Shown here: piece after piece, positions 1 through 6,940 of the stretch
How positions within the stretch are numbered: position 1 is the first letter of the stretch
Layout: every line of letters starts with the position of its first letter
Assembly (NCBI GenBank): GCA_025996755.1
Contig: BNTR01000105.1
Coordinates: forward strand, 1 to 9,840
Reading direction: 5' to 3'
Length of the DNA: 9,840 nucleotides
DNA from: Bacteroidia bacterium
GTDB taxonomy: Bacteria; Bacteroidota; Bacteroidia; Bacteroidales; Azobacteroidaceae
Position numbers and translations under genes: made by a program
Notes under the pieces: generated by a model
The model's input: the letters and a program-made list of their open reading frames with translations, nothing else
Told to the model about the DNA's origin: nothing
The model's database searches: none

Positions 1-123
1 GTCGTCGCGAATAAAGCCGAACACATCGTCGCCCGGAATGGGGTTGCAGCACGATTGGGTAAGGAAATTTTTCTGAAAATCCTCCTCTTTGAGGAGATAA
101 GTCTGTTTTTTATCAATAGCCGG
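1..123 (-). repeat. Inverted (foldback) copy of an internal rel/spoT segment
   Basis: Bases 1-123 are the reverse complement of bases 1370-1492, and base 1 pairs with 1492 (coordinate sum 1493). I compared them by eye across the whole length and saw no mismatch. The match stops at base 123, where the following bases no longer pair with those before 1370. On the minus strand the segment encodes the zinc-finger-domain part of Rel, including the SCCNPIPGDD motif. It does not encode a separate gene. A perfect inverted copy that starts at the window edge and is fused within a base or two to another part of the same gene looks like a snap-back chimera from amplification or assembly. A true genomic inverted duplication cannot be excluded. 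Confidence 0.93.
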
Positions 124-124
124 C

Positions 125-1837
125 GAAACGATGTATCTTTATGCCCCAATGGCGCATCGGCTGGGGCTTTTTACTATCAAAACCGAATTGGAGGATTTGA
201 GTTTTAAGTATGAACACCCCGAAGCCTACAAGCAAATTGAGCAAAAACTGATGGCAACGGAAGGCAACCGCGACCTCATTTATCGGCGTTTTGCCGACCC
301 TTTGGAACTCAAACTCAACGAGTTAGGTGTGCAATATAAAATGCGCTCGCGCACGAAGTCGGTTTACTCGATTTGGCACAAGATGCAAACCAAAAATATT
401 GGTTTCGAGGATGTGTATGACATTTTTGCCGCGCGCATCGTTTTTGAACCAAAGGGCAATACGGACGTAAAAAAGCAGTGCTGGGACATTTATTCGGCAG
501 TTACCGACCTCTACAACCCGCGTCCCGACCGCATTCGCGACTGGCTTAGCCACCCCAAAGAGAATGGCTATCAGGCGTTACACATAACGGTGATGGGTCC
601 CGATGGCTTCTGGATTGAAATTCAAATCAGGAGCGACAAAATGGACAACATCGCCGAAAAAGGCTATGCCGCCCATTGGAAATACAAGGAGGAAAACCCC
701 GACGAACTGGCGGAAACAAGCGACCTTGACCACTGGTTGGCACGCATACAGGACGTTCTGGAGGCTCCAAGCCCCAATGCGATGGATTTTTTGGACACCA
801 TCAAACTGAATTTATACGGGGCGGAGATATTTGTGTTTACACCGCAGGGGGATATGCGCACGTTGCCGCAAAACGCTACTGCTCTGGATTTTGCCTACGA
901 AATTCACACCAATGTGGGCGAGCACTGCATCGGCGCAAAAGTGAACCACACGCTGGTGCCGCTCAGCCATCGCCTCGAAAGCGGCGACCAGGTGGAGATT
1001 TTGACCTCACATGCGCACTTCCCCAAAGAGGAATGGATGAATTTTGTGACAACCGCCAAAGCGAAGACCAACATTGAGCAGTTCCTCAAAAAACGGCAGC
1101 GCGCCAAATTCAAGGCGGGCGAAGAAATGCTGACCCAAGCCCTCGGAAAAGCGGGCATAGAGATTACACAGCAGGTGTTGGACAAATTTTGCGCCTATTA
1201 CGGCTTTCCGAAAAAGGAAAATCTGTATGCGGCGATTGCCGACAAACAAATCGAACTGCCCGACAATCTGCGCAAAGTGTTGAAGGAGAAAACGACAAAC
1301 AGTTTCATGCGCTACATGAAAAAACCTTTTCACACCAACAAAACCGCCAAAAAAGATACACCGAAAGCACCGGCTATTGATAAAAAACAGACTTATCTCC
1401 TCAAAGAGGAGGATTTTCAGAAAAATTTCCTTACCCAATCGTGCTGCAACCCCATTCCGGGCGACGATGTGTTCGGCTTTATTCGCGACGACCGGCGGCT
1501 GGAAATCCACAAGCACACCTGCCCGCCGGCATTGACGCTCAAAACACGCTTCGGCGACCGCGTCGTCAGTTGCAAATGGGCGGACTATCAAAATTTCTCA
1601 TTCCCCACCGTCCTGCAACTGACCGGCATCGACCGCATCGGTATGCTCAACGACATCACGCGCACCATCACCTACGAATTTTCCATCAACGTCCGCAAAT
1701 TCCATATCGAGAGCACGGACGGGCTGTTTGAGGGGCGCATCGAAGTCGATGTCCGCAGTGTGGACGACCTGAACAAAATCATCGCCCGTTTGCAAAAGAT
1801 TAAGAGTGTGATGAGCGTGGTGCGGGTTACGAATTAG
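125..1837 (+). CDS. rel: Rel/SpoT-family (p)ppGpp synthetase, 5'-truncated
   Basis: This is the C-terminal part of a long RelA/SpoT homolog, which makes the alarmone (p)ppGpp from GTP or GDP and ATP in the stringent response. Counting from the ATG at 131, the sequence opens with the YLYAPMAHRLG segment that follows the HD hydrolase domain. The synthetase domain comes next at about 40-185, with RTKSVYSIWHKM, NGYQALH and EIQIR. TGS is at about 231-292, the zinc-finger domain at about 436-480 (CC438-439, H460, C464), and ACT at about 493-566. The loop RIRD (134-137) resembles the RxKD type of bifunctional Rel/SpoT rather than the ExDD type of RelA. About 180 N-terminal residues, including the HD domain, are missing because the sequence breaks at 123/124. 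The ATG at 131 is therefore internal, since the frame continues upstream as E-T and probably R-E-T. The stop overlaps ftsW tail to tail by 11 bp. Confidence 0.93.
   Translation, partial: ETMYLYAPMAHRLGLFTIKTELEDLSFKYEHPEAYKQIEQKLMATEGNRDLIYRRFADPLELKLNELGVQYKMRSRTKSVYSIWHKMQTKNIGFEDVYDIFAARIVFEPKGNTDVKKQCWDIYSAVTDLYNPRPDRIRDWLSHPKENGYQALHITVMGPDGFWIEIQIRSDKMDNIAEKGYAAHWKYKEENPDELAETSDLDHWLARIQDVLEAPSPNAMDFLDTIKLNLYGAEIFVFTPQGDMRTLPQNATALDFAYEIHTNVGEHCIGAKVNHTLVPLSHRLESGDQVEILTSHAHFPKEEWMNFVTTAKAKTNIEQFLKKRQRAKFKAGEEMLTQALGKAGIEITQQVLDKFCAYYGFPKKENLYAAIADKQIELPDNLRKVLKEKTTNSFMRYMKKPFHTNKTAKKDTPKAPAIDKKQTYLLKEEDFQKNFLTQSCCNPIPGDDVFGFIRDDRRLEIHKHTCPPALTLKTRFGDRVVSCKWADYQNFSFPTVLQLTGIDRIGMLNDITRTITYEFSINVRKFHIESTDGLFEGRIEVDVRSVDDLNKIIARLQKIKSVMSVVRVTN
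1370..1492 (+). repeat. Native copy of the segment inverted at the left window edge
   Basis: This stretch lies in frame inside rel and encodes the linker and the first half of the zinc-finger domain. It is repeated in reverse complement at bases 1-123. The reading frame and motifs are continuous here, so this is taken as the authentic copy and the edge copy as the duplicated one. Confidence 0.93.
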
Positions 1838-3074
1838 CCACCACGTCGGCTTCCGGCACTATTTCCGGCACCATTTCCCGTGCTTTTTCCGCTTCCAGTT
1901 CCGCTTCAATTTCCCGTTCTTGGGCGAGATTGTCGCGGCTGACGCTTAGGATGATGCCGAAATAGACGCAGGTTATCAGGGTGGACGTGCCTCCTCGGCT
2001 CATCAGCGGCATTGGCTGACCGGTAACCGGAATTAAGCCCACCGCCACCGCCATATTTGCCAATGCCTGCGACACCAGCATCAGGGAGCAGCCAATCACC
2101 AGGTATTTGGAAAAATTCTTTTCGCTTCGCTTGGCAATAATTCCGGAGCGGATAAACAGGATGGTGTAGAGAAAAAGCACACCTAATCCGCCGATAATCA
2201 AGCCCATCTCTTCGATGATGATGGCGTAGATGAAGTCGGAATATGCCTGCGGCAACACGTCGCGCTCGGTGCTGTTGCCCGGAAATCGCCCGAACACCCC
2301 GCCGTTGGCGATGGCAATATAGCCGTGCGATTCCTGAAAATTTTTGTCGTTGATTTCAAATGTAGCGTCTGTTACGCTAAGTTTGTTTTGGTGGTCAAAA
2401 ATGCGGTGCTTCCACGTCACCGAACGTCGAAGGGGAGAGCGACGCAGTATGTCGTCGGGGGTGTTTTTCAAAATTGCCAGCGCGCCGAACATCAAAATCA
2501 GCATCACCGCCAGCAGCGAGAGCAGTCTTTTCCACGAAATTTGTCCGATAAACATCATCAGGAGGACGATTAGGAAGAGGAGAATAGCGGTTGAGCCGTT
2601 ATCAATAAATATCACCCCGCATGTGATGATGCCTGCAATCAGTATCCACCAAAACGTGTTTTCATCGTCGTCGTCGCTTTTTTTCTTGCTGAGAATGAAT
2701 GCCATATACACAATCAGGCACAGTTTTGCAACCTCCGAAGGCTGAAATTTCAATCCCGCCAAGGTGAGCCACCGACTCGCATCGTTGGTTCTCCCGCCCC
2801 AGTAATGAGCCGCCAGCACCAGCCCCCACGTCGCGACGAGGCAAATGCCAATGACGGAAAAATATTTGGGCGGGATAACGTGAGTTGCCAGCACCACGAT
2901 TGTGCCGATAAAAAGGAACAGGACGTGCCGCGAAATCGGTCGCCAATAGTCGTCCGTCTGAAAAGTGAGCATACTGGACGCACTGTAAACTTCGATAATT
3001 GACACCAAGGCGAGAAACAGGAAAATAACCCATATCGTGCGGTCGCCCCGAAATATTTTGTTAAACGGATTCAT
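1827..3074 (-). CDS. ftsW: FtsW, SEDS-family septal peptidoglycan glycosyltransferase
   Basis: FtsW is a multi-pass inner-membrane protein that polymerises lipid II into glycan strands at the septum with its partner FtsI. The 415-residue product has about ten hydrophobic segments. SEDS-family motifs are ASRWLTLAGLKFQPSEVAKL (99-118), IDNGSTA (157-163), LPQAYSDFIYA (274-284, with D280 at the position of the catalytic aspartate) and PLMSRGGTS (356-364). The tail after about residue 385 is charged and rich in Glu and Ala. A KKKSDDDDE tract lies in a cytoplasmic loop (130-138). I chose the ATG at 3074 because MNPFNKIF begins the usual N-terminus. An upstream in-frame ATG at 3119 would extend 15 residues into murD. 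The gene starts 11 nt after the murD stop. In Bacteroidota murG normally follows ftsW, but here the convergent rel gene follows directly. Confidence 0.95.
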   Translation of the reverse strand: MNPFNKIFRGDRTIWVIFLFLALVSIIEVYSASSMLTFQTDDYWRPISRHVLFLFIGTIVVLATHVIPPKYFSVIGICLVATWGLVLAAHYWGGRTNDASRWLTLAGLKFQPSEVAKLCLIVYMAFILSKKKSDDDDENTFWWILIAGIITCGVIFIDNGSTAILLFLIVLLMMFIGQISWKRLLSLLAVMLILMFGALAILKNTPDDILRRSPLRRSVTWKHRIFDHQNKLSVTDATFEINDKNFQESHGYIAIANGGVFGRFPGNSTERDVLPQAYSDFIYAIIIEEMGLIIGGLGVLFLYTILFIRSGIIAKRSEKNFSKYLVIGCSLMLVSQALANMAVAVGLIPVTGQPMPLMSRGGTSTLITCVYFGIILSVSRDNLAQEREIEAELEAEKAREMVPEIVPEADVVANS

Positions 3075-3085
3075 AGTGATACGTC

Positions 3086-4429
3086 TTAAAGTTTTTCGAC
3101 ACACGCCTTGAACTGCCAACCGCGGTCTTCGTAGTTTTTAAACAGGTCGAAACTTGCGCAGCAGGGCGATAGCAGCACGGTGTCGCCTTTTTGTGCCAAG
3201 TCGTAGGCTTGAGCGACCGCTTCGTGCATTGAGCCGGCATCGGTGGTGGCGGGCACTTTGCCGTCGAAAAAGGCGTGCAGTTTGGCATTGTCCACGCCGA
3301 GGAATATCAGGGCGCGGCATTTTTTCACCACCAGCGATTCGATTTCCGTGTAGTCGTTGCCCTTGTCTGTGCCGCCGAGGATGAGAACGGTGGGCGTGCG
3401 CATACTGTGCAGGGCATACCAGCACGAATTGACGTTCGTCGCCTTCGAGTCGTTGATATACTCCACGCCGCGCACGTGGGCAACTTTCTCCAAGCGGTGC
3501 TCCACGCCCTTGAACGTGCTGAGCGACCGCCGCAGATTGTCGTCCGAAATGCCCATCAATTTGGCAGCCAAACCTGCTGCCAGCGAGTTGTACAAATTGT
3601 GCGTACCTGTTAACGCAACTAATTCTTCTTCCATTGTAAATGTATTTTTAGATGTTTCTATTACTAATTTATTATTTTCTGTGTAAGCCTTCACGCCCGC
3701 CCCCTTTTTTTCTGAAAAAGGATAAAACGTGGCGTGATTTTTTTGTGATTCGTAATTCGTAATTCGTAATTGCATCACGGGGTCGTCGTTCCAAAAAATG
3801 AACGCATCGGCAGCCGTCTGATTTTGCAAAATCCGAAATTTGGAGGCGATGTAATTCTCAAATTTATAGTCGTAGCGGTCCAAATGGTCGGGCGTGATGT
3901 TCAGCAAAATGGCGATGTCCGCCTTGAAGTCGTACATCCCGTCCAACTGAAAACTGCTCAACTCAATGACGTAACAGTCAAAATTCTGCTCAGCCACCTG
4001 CAACGCCAGACTGTCGCCGATATTGCCCGCCAGCCCAACGTTCAGCCCCGCATTTTTCAAAATATGATAGATGAGCGAAGTCGTCGTCGTCTTGCCATTG
4101 CTGCCCGTGATGCAAATCATCTTCGCATCGGTGTAGCGACCGGCAAACTCAATCTCCGAAATAATCGGAATGTTCATCTCGCGTATCTTCTTGATAATCG
4201 GCACTTTATCGGGGATGCCCGGACTTTTGACCACCTCATCGGCAGTCAAAATCAACGCCTCCGTATGCTGTTTCTCCTCAAACGGAATCTCATACTTAGT
4301 CAAGAGTTCCTTATACTTCGGCTTAATCTCCGAACTGTCCGACAAAAACACGTCGAAGCCCTGCTTCTTAGCCAGCACCGCCGCCCCCGCGCCGCTCTCG
4401 CCGCCGCCAAGCACAACTAATCGCCGCAT
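3086..4429 (-). CDS. murD: MurD, UDP-N-acetylmuramoyl-L-alanine:D-glutamate ligase
   Basis: MurD is a cytoplasmic Mur ligase that adds D-glutamate to UDP-MurNAc-L-Ala using ATP. The 447-residue product has the N-terminal Rossmann-like start MRRLVVLGGGESGAGAA. The P-loop is GSNGKTT (109-115), followed by NITPDHLDR (177-185) and YIASK with K197 at the carbamylated-lysine position. The C-terminal domain shows HRLEKV (311-316), NDSKATN (326-332), GGTDKG (352-357) and LLSPCCASFD (419-428). The ATG at 4429 gives the standard N-terminus, while the in-frame ATG at 4489 would add 20 residues of non-family sequence. Residues about 220-230 (LRITNYESQK) derive from a tandem heptamer repeat and seem to replace or lengthen a surface loop before the YPFS motif. 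All key motifs are present, so the enzyme is probably functional. Confidence 0.96.
   Translation of the reverse strand: MRRLVVLGGGESGAGAAVLAKKQGFDVFLSDSSEIKPKYKELLTKYEIPFEEKQHTEALILTADEVVKSPGIPDKVPIIKKIREMNIPIISEIEFAGRYTDAKMICITGSNGKTTTTSLIYHILKNAGLNVGLAGNIGDSLALQVAEQNFDCYVIELSSFQLDGMYDFKADIAILLNITPDHLDRYDYKFENYIASKFRILQNQTAADAFIFWNDDPVMQLRITNYESQKNHATFYPFSEKKGAGVKAYTENNKLVIETSKNTFTMEEELVALTGTHNLYNSLAAGLAAKLMGISDDNLRRSLSTFKGVEHRLEKVAHVRGVEYINDSKATNVNSCWYALHSMRTPTVLILGGTDKGNDYTEIESLVVKKCRALIFLGVDNAKLHAFFDGKVPATTDAGSMHEAVAQAYDLAQKGDTVLLSPCCASFDLFKNYEDRGWQFKACVEKL
3748..3771. repeat. Triple tandem heptamer ATTCGTA within murD
   Basis: Three perfect copies of ATTCGTA are followed by ATT. On the coding strand they read as repeated AATTACG and encode part of QLRITNYE (about residues 220-227 of MurD). 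The flanks GTG and CATCAC give the stretch weak outer dyad symmetry (gtgat...atcac). The same RITNYE-type peptide arises wherever this AT-rich interspersed repeat is translated. I infer that an intergenic-type repeat was tolerated in a MurD surface loop. Confidence 0.85.
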
Positions 4430-4503
4430 AGTGTCCCAGAGGTTGATTACCTGCTTTTCTTGCTTTTTTATCGTTGCTATCAGTCCCATATTTTCTATCT
4501 TTA

Positions 4504-4531
4504 ACCTTTCACCCTTTACCTTTCACCCTTT
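4504..4531. repeat. Tandem 14-mer between the small membrane gene and murD
   Basis: Two identical adjacent copies of ACCTTTCACCCTTT occupy 4504-4517 and 4518-4531. On the transcribed strand this reads as purine-rich AAAGGGTGAAAGGT repeated. It covers the last codons and stop of the small membrane gene and the spacer upstream of murD. The purine-rich repeat could affect murD translation, but that is speculation. Confidence 0.85.
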
Positions 4532-4765
4532 GATATAATGCTTGATGGCATTCCAATTATTAATAATATGGAAAATGCCAAAAATGATAAACAAAAGCCC
4601 CGCCGCACCATGCAGCGCATCCCAAAACTGAGGCGCAAACGCCTCCGGGTCAGGATTGTCCCGCGTTTTAGCAAGCATAATGCCCGAAACCGGCAATAAA
4701 ACGAAGATAATCAGCAGTCCAATCGAAATGACTGCGCGCTTGTTGAATTTTTTTGTTGTGCTCAT
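4523..4765 (-). CDS. Small two-helix membrane protein, DUF4405/cytochrome b-like
   Basis: This is an 80-residue protein with a basic N-terminus (MSTTKKFNKRA) and two predicted membrane helices. They are at about residues 12-32 (VISIGLLIIFVLLPVSGIML) and 53-70 (GAAGLLFIIFGIFHIINNW). The pattern H52-G-A-A-G then F-H66-I-I-N-N-W resembles the DUF4405 family of small membrane cytochrome-like proteins, in which histidines in a helical bundle are thought to bind haem. The family call is from motif memory only. With two helices it would need to dimerise or partner another subunit. It starts 27 nt after the mraY stop, behind an A-rich leader, and ends upstream of murD, so it is probably co-transcribed with the wall genes. 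It is not a standard dcw member, and its role there is unknown. Confidence 0.75.
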   Translation of the reverse strand: MSTTKKFNKRAVISIGLLIIFVLLPVSGIMLAKTRDNPDPEAFAPQFWDALHGAAGLLFIIFGIFHIINNWNAIKHYIKG

Positions 4766-4792
4766 TTGCTATTATTTTTTAATTTGTTTATT

Positions 4793-6055
4793 TTATCTCA
4801 CTTTCAACGTGACTAATGTTAATACTGCCAGCAGGATGCCTATCAGCGTGAAGCGGATGGTGATTTTGGACTCGGGGAGGGCTTCCATGGGGCGTTGGAG
4901 GAGGGCTTCTATGCCTGCGTTGCCTGCTTTTTGGAAATGGTGGTGGAGGGGTGCCATCTTGAAGACGCGCTTGCCGTTGCCTGTTCTTCGCTTTGTCCAT
5001 TTGAAATACAGCGTTTGGGCAATTACTGACAGGCTTTCTACAAAAAATATGCCGCACAGGATTGGCAACAGCAACTCTTTGTGGATGATGATGGCGAACA
5101 CGGCTATGATGCCGCCGATGGTCAGCGAGCCGGTGTCGCCCATAAAGACTTGCGCGGGAAAGGCGTTGTACCACAGGAAGCCGATGCACGCACCGATGAA
5201 GGCGCAGGCAAAGACCACCAATTCTTCGCCGCCGGGGATATACATGATGTTGAGGTAGCTTGCAAATTCAATGTGCGACGACAGATACGCCAACACGCCC
5301 AAGCCCACGCCGATGGTTGCCGAACAGCCGGACGTTAAGCCGTCCAACCCGTCGGTGAGGTTGGCTCCGTTGGACACTGCTGTTACAACAAGAATTGCCA
5401 TCAGCACGAAAATCGCCCACGTGGCTGCTGTGCGGTATTTGACCGGCACCCACTGTACAAAACTGCGGTAGTCAAGGTTGTTGTTTTTGAAAAACGGGAC
5501 GGTCGTTTGCGTCGATTTCACGGTCGGCGAATAAGTTACCGTTTCAATCCCGTCGGAAGTTTTCTCCACCCGCACATTTTCGCGCATCACGGCGGTTGGA
5601 CTCAGGTAGAGCGTTAGCCCCACAATCAGCCCAAGACCCACTTGTGCCACGATTTTCGCTTTGCCCGACACGCCTTCCTTGTGTTTGAGAAACACCTTGG
5701 TGTAGTCGTCGATGAAGCCGAGCAGCCCAAGCCACAGGGTCGTGATGACCATCAAAATGATGTAGGTGTTGGACAGCCGCGTCAGCAGCAACACGGGCAC
5801 CAAAATGGACACGATAATGAGGATTCCTCCCATCGTGGGCGTGCCTTTTTTCTGCAATTGCCCTTCCAACCCCAAATCACGGATTGTTTCACCGATTTGC
5901 TTTTTCTGCAACCAGTCGATAATACTCTTTCCAATAAAAATGGAAATGAACAACGCCAGCATTAATGCCACCGCCGAGCGAAACGAAACGTAATGAAACA
6001 TTCCGGCACCCGGAAAATGCTGCTCCTTCAAATAATCAAATAGATTGAATAACAT
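4793..6055 (-). CDS. mraY: MraY, phospho-MurNAc-pentapeptide transferase
   Basis: MraY is an inner-membrane enzyme that transfers phospho-MurNAc-pentapeptide from UDP to undecaprenyl phosphate, forming lipid I. The 420-residue product has about ten hydrophobic helices. Family signatures are FIDDYTKV (114-121, D116/D117), NLTDGLDGL (232-240), FMGDTGS (304-310, D307) and PLHHHF (369-374). The length and the periplasmic loop insertion around 155-205 fit the long Bacteroidota form, as opposed to about 360 residues in Escherichia coli. The ATG at 6055 gives MLFNLFDYLKEQ, a typical start, behind a very AT-rich leader. It lies 15 nt downstream of the DUF4435-like gene, so its transcription probably runs through that foreign pair unless a promoter is hidden in the AT-rich leader. 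Confidence 0.97.
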   Translation of the reverse strand: MLFNLFDYLKEQHFPGAGMFHYVSFRSAVALMLALFISIFIGKSIIDWLQKKQIGETIRDLGLEGQLQKKGTPTMGGILIIVSILVPVLLLTRLSNTYIILMVITTLWLGLLGFIDDYTKVFLKHKEGVSGKAKIVAQVGLGLIVGLTLYLSPTAVMRENVRVEKTSDGIETVTYSPTVKSTQTTVPFFKNNNLDYRSFVQWVPVKYRTAATWAIFVLMAILVVTAVSNGANLTDGLDGLTSGCSATIGVGLGVLAYLSSHIEFASYLNIMYIPGGEELVVFACAFIGACIGFLWYNAFPAQVFMGDTGSLTIGGIIAVFAIIIHKELLLPILCGIFFVESLSVIAQTLYFKWTKRRTGNGKRVFKMAPLHHHFQKAGNAGIEALLQRPMEALPESKITIRFTLIGILLAVLTLVTLKVR

Positions 6056-6070
6056 AACTTTATATTTTTA

Positions 6071-6940
6071 TTATAATTGTTCGTACTGTTTAATATCAAA
6101 TTTTATTCTGTTTATTTCTACATATTTATCAAAATAAATATTGTTGCCAATACTAATGCCTTCTTGCCCTACAATTGCTTCTAATTGCTTTAATAAGACT
6201 CCTATTACATCGTCATTTATGTTATGACCTCTTAAATAGCGATAGGCAGTATTGCTTGTTAGCCCTAATTTACCACATTTTCTCCTCATTTGCCTTATCT
6301 CTGATTTTGTATATTTACTATTTTTATCAACAAGAGGTTCCGAAATCGCGTGTTTCAAATTAGAAATAATTTGTTTTCCATCCAAATTATCTGTGTCTAA
6401 AACTAAAAATGATTGAAAGTCTTTAAGGGTAAAATGTCTATCATCTTTTGATTTTGATATTAAGTGACAAATAAATAAGTCATATAAAGTTTTGGAATAA
6501 GCTTTTAAGAATGAATAAACATTGAAGTTGTTATATCCATAGTGCCTAAAAATGTCATCAATATTTAAACTGAAACAATAATGATTTTCAATAGAATAAG
6601 TATAAGTTTGAAATACAAAATGTTCTATATCAATATCTTTTTCTCGTAGCAAATAACGGTAATCGCTATCAATGCAAATAAAAAAATCTTTTGAAAGACA
6701 TCCGCCCTCATGATATTTTAAACAAGCTGTACATCCTACCGCTGTCTCTCCTTTTGGTGTTCGAGAATAAGTAATATAATGAAAAGAGTATTGAGGCAAA
6801 TAATGCTCAAATACTTTACTCCAAAAAATTTTGTCGTCATAAGATTCTACATGCACGGCAGCACAACATTTGCGCAGTTTGGCTTCATTTTTATAATGTA
6901 ACGCCCTCTCTTTATAATATTTCTTGTCTTCTGCATTCAT
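6071..6940 (-). CDS. DUF4435/TOPRIM-like protein, putative AriB-like effector nuclease
   Basis: This 289-residue protein looks like the DUF4435 family. That family has a TOPRIM-like fold and includes AriB, the tRNA-cleaving toxin of the PARIS anti-phage system. Visible features are an N-terminal VHVESYDDKIFW (29-40) with E32 at the TOPRIM glutamate position, FICIDSDY (87-94) with D91 and D93 as the DxD pair, and SIENHYC (116-122) with E118. Near the C-terminus AYRYLRGHNINDD resembles the family's distal arginine/GH motif. A Cys/His cluster (C70, C73, H77, C81) between the first two motifs could bind zinc but may be coincidental. The start overlaps the ATPase stop as ATGA, so the two are translationally coupled. 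The DNA is very AT-rich (one 60-base line at 6421 has 14 G/C), unlike the flanking wall genes, which suggests horizontal origin. Function is inferred from architecture only. Confidence 0.75.
   Translation of the reverse strand: MNAEDKKYYKERALHYKNEAKLRKCCAAVHVESYDDKIFWSKVFEHYLPQYSFHYITYSRTPKGETAVGCTACLKYHEGGCLSKDFFICIDSDYRYLLREKDIDIEHFVFQTYTYSIENHYCFSLNIDDIFRHYGYNNFNVYSFLKAYSKTLYDLFICHLISKSKDDRHFTLKDFQSFLVLDTDNLDGKQIISNLKHAISEPLVDKNSKYTKSEIRQMRRKCGKLGLTSNTAYRYLRGHNINDDVIGVLLKQLEAIVGQEGISIGNNIYFDKYVEINRIKFDIKQYEQL

Noticed and set aside
131..133. ATG as the true start of a short HD-less synthetase
   Set aside because: The frame continues upstream with E-T (probably R-E-T) matching the family, and the break coincides with the end of the inverted repeat. 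The start is therefore an artefact of truncation.
1007..1591. 194-codon open frame on the minus strand
   Set aside because: It lies wholly antisense to rel, whose motifs are unmistakable. Its translation is Phe/Arg/Val-rich with no recognisable domain.
3770..4420. 216-codon open frame on the plus strand
   Set aside because: It is antisense to murD, which has every expected motif, and its product is a low-complexity His/Arg/Leu-rich shadow.
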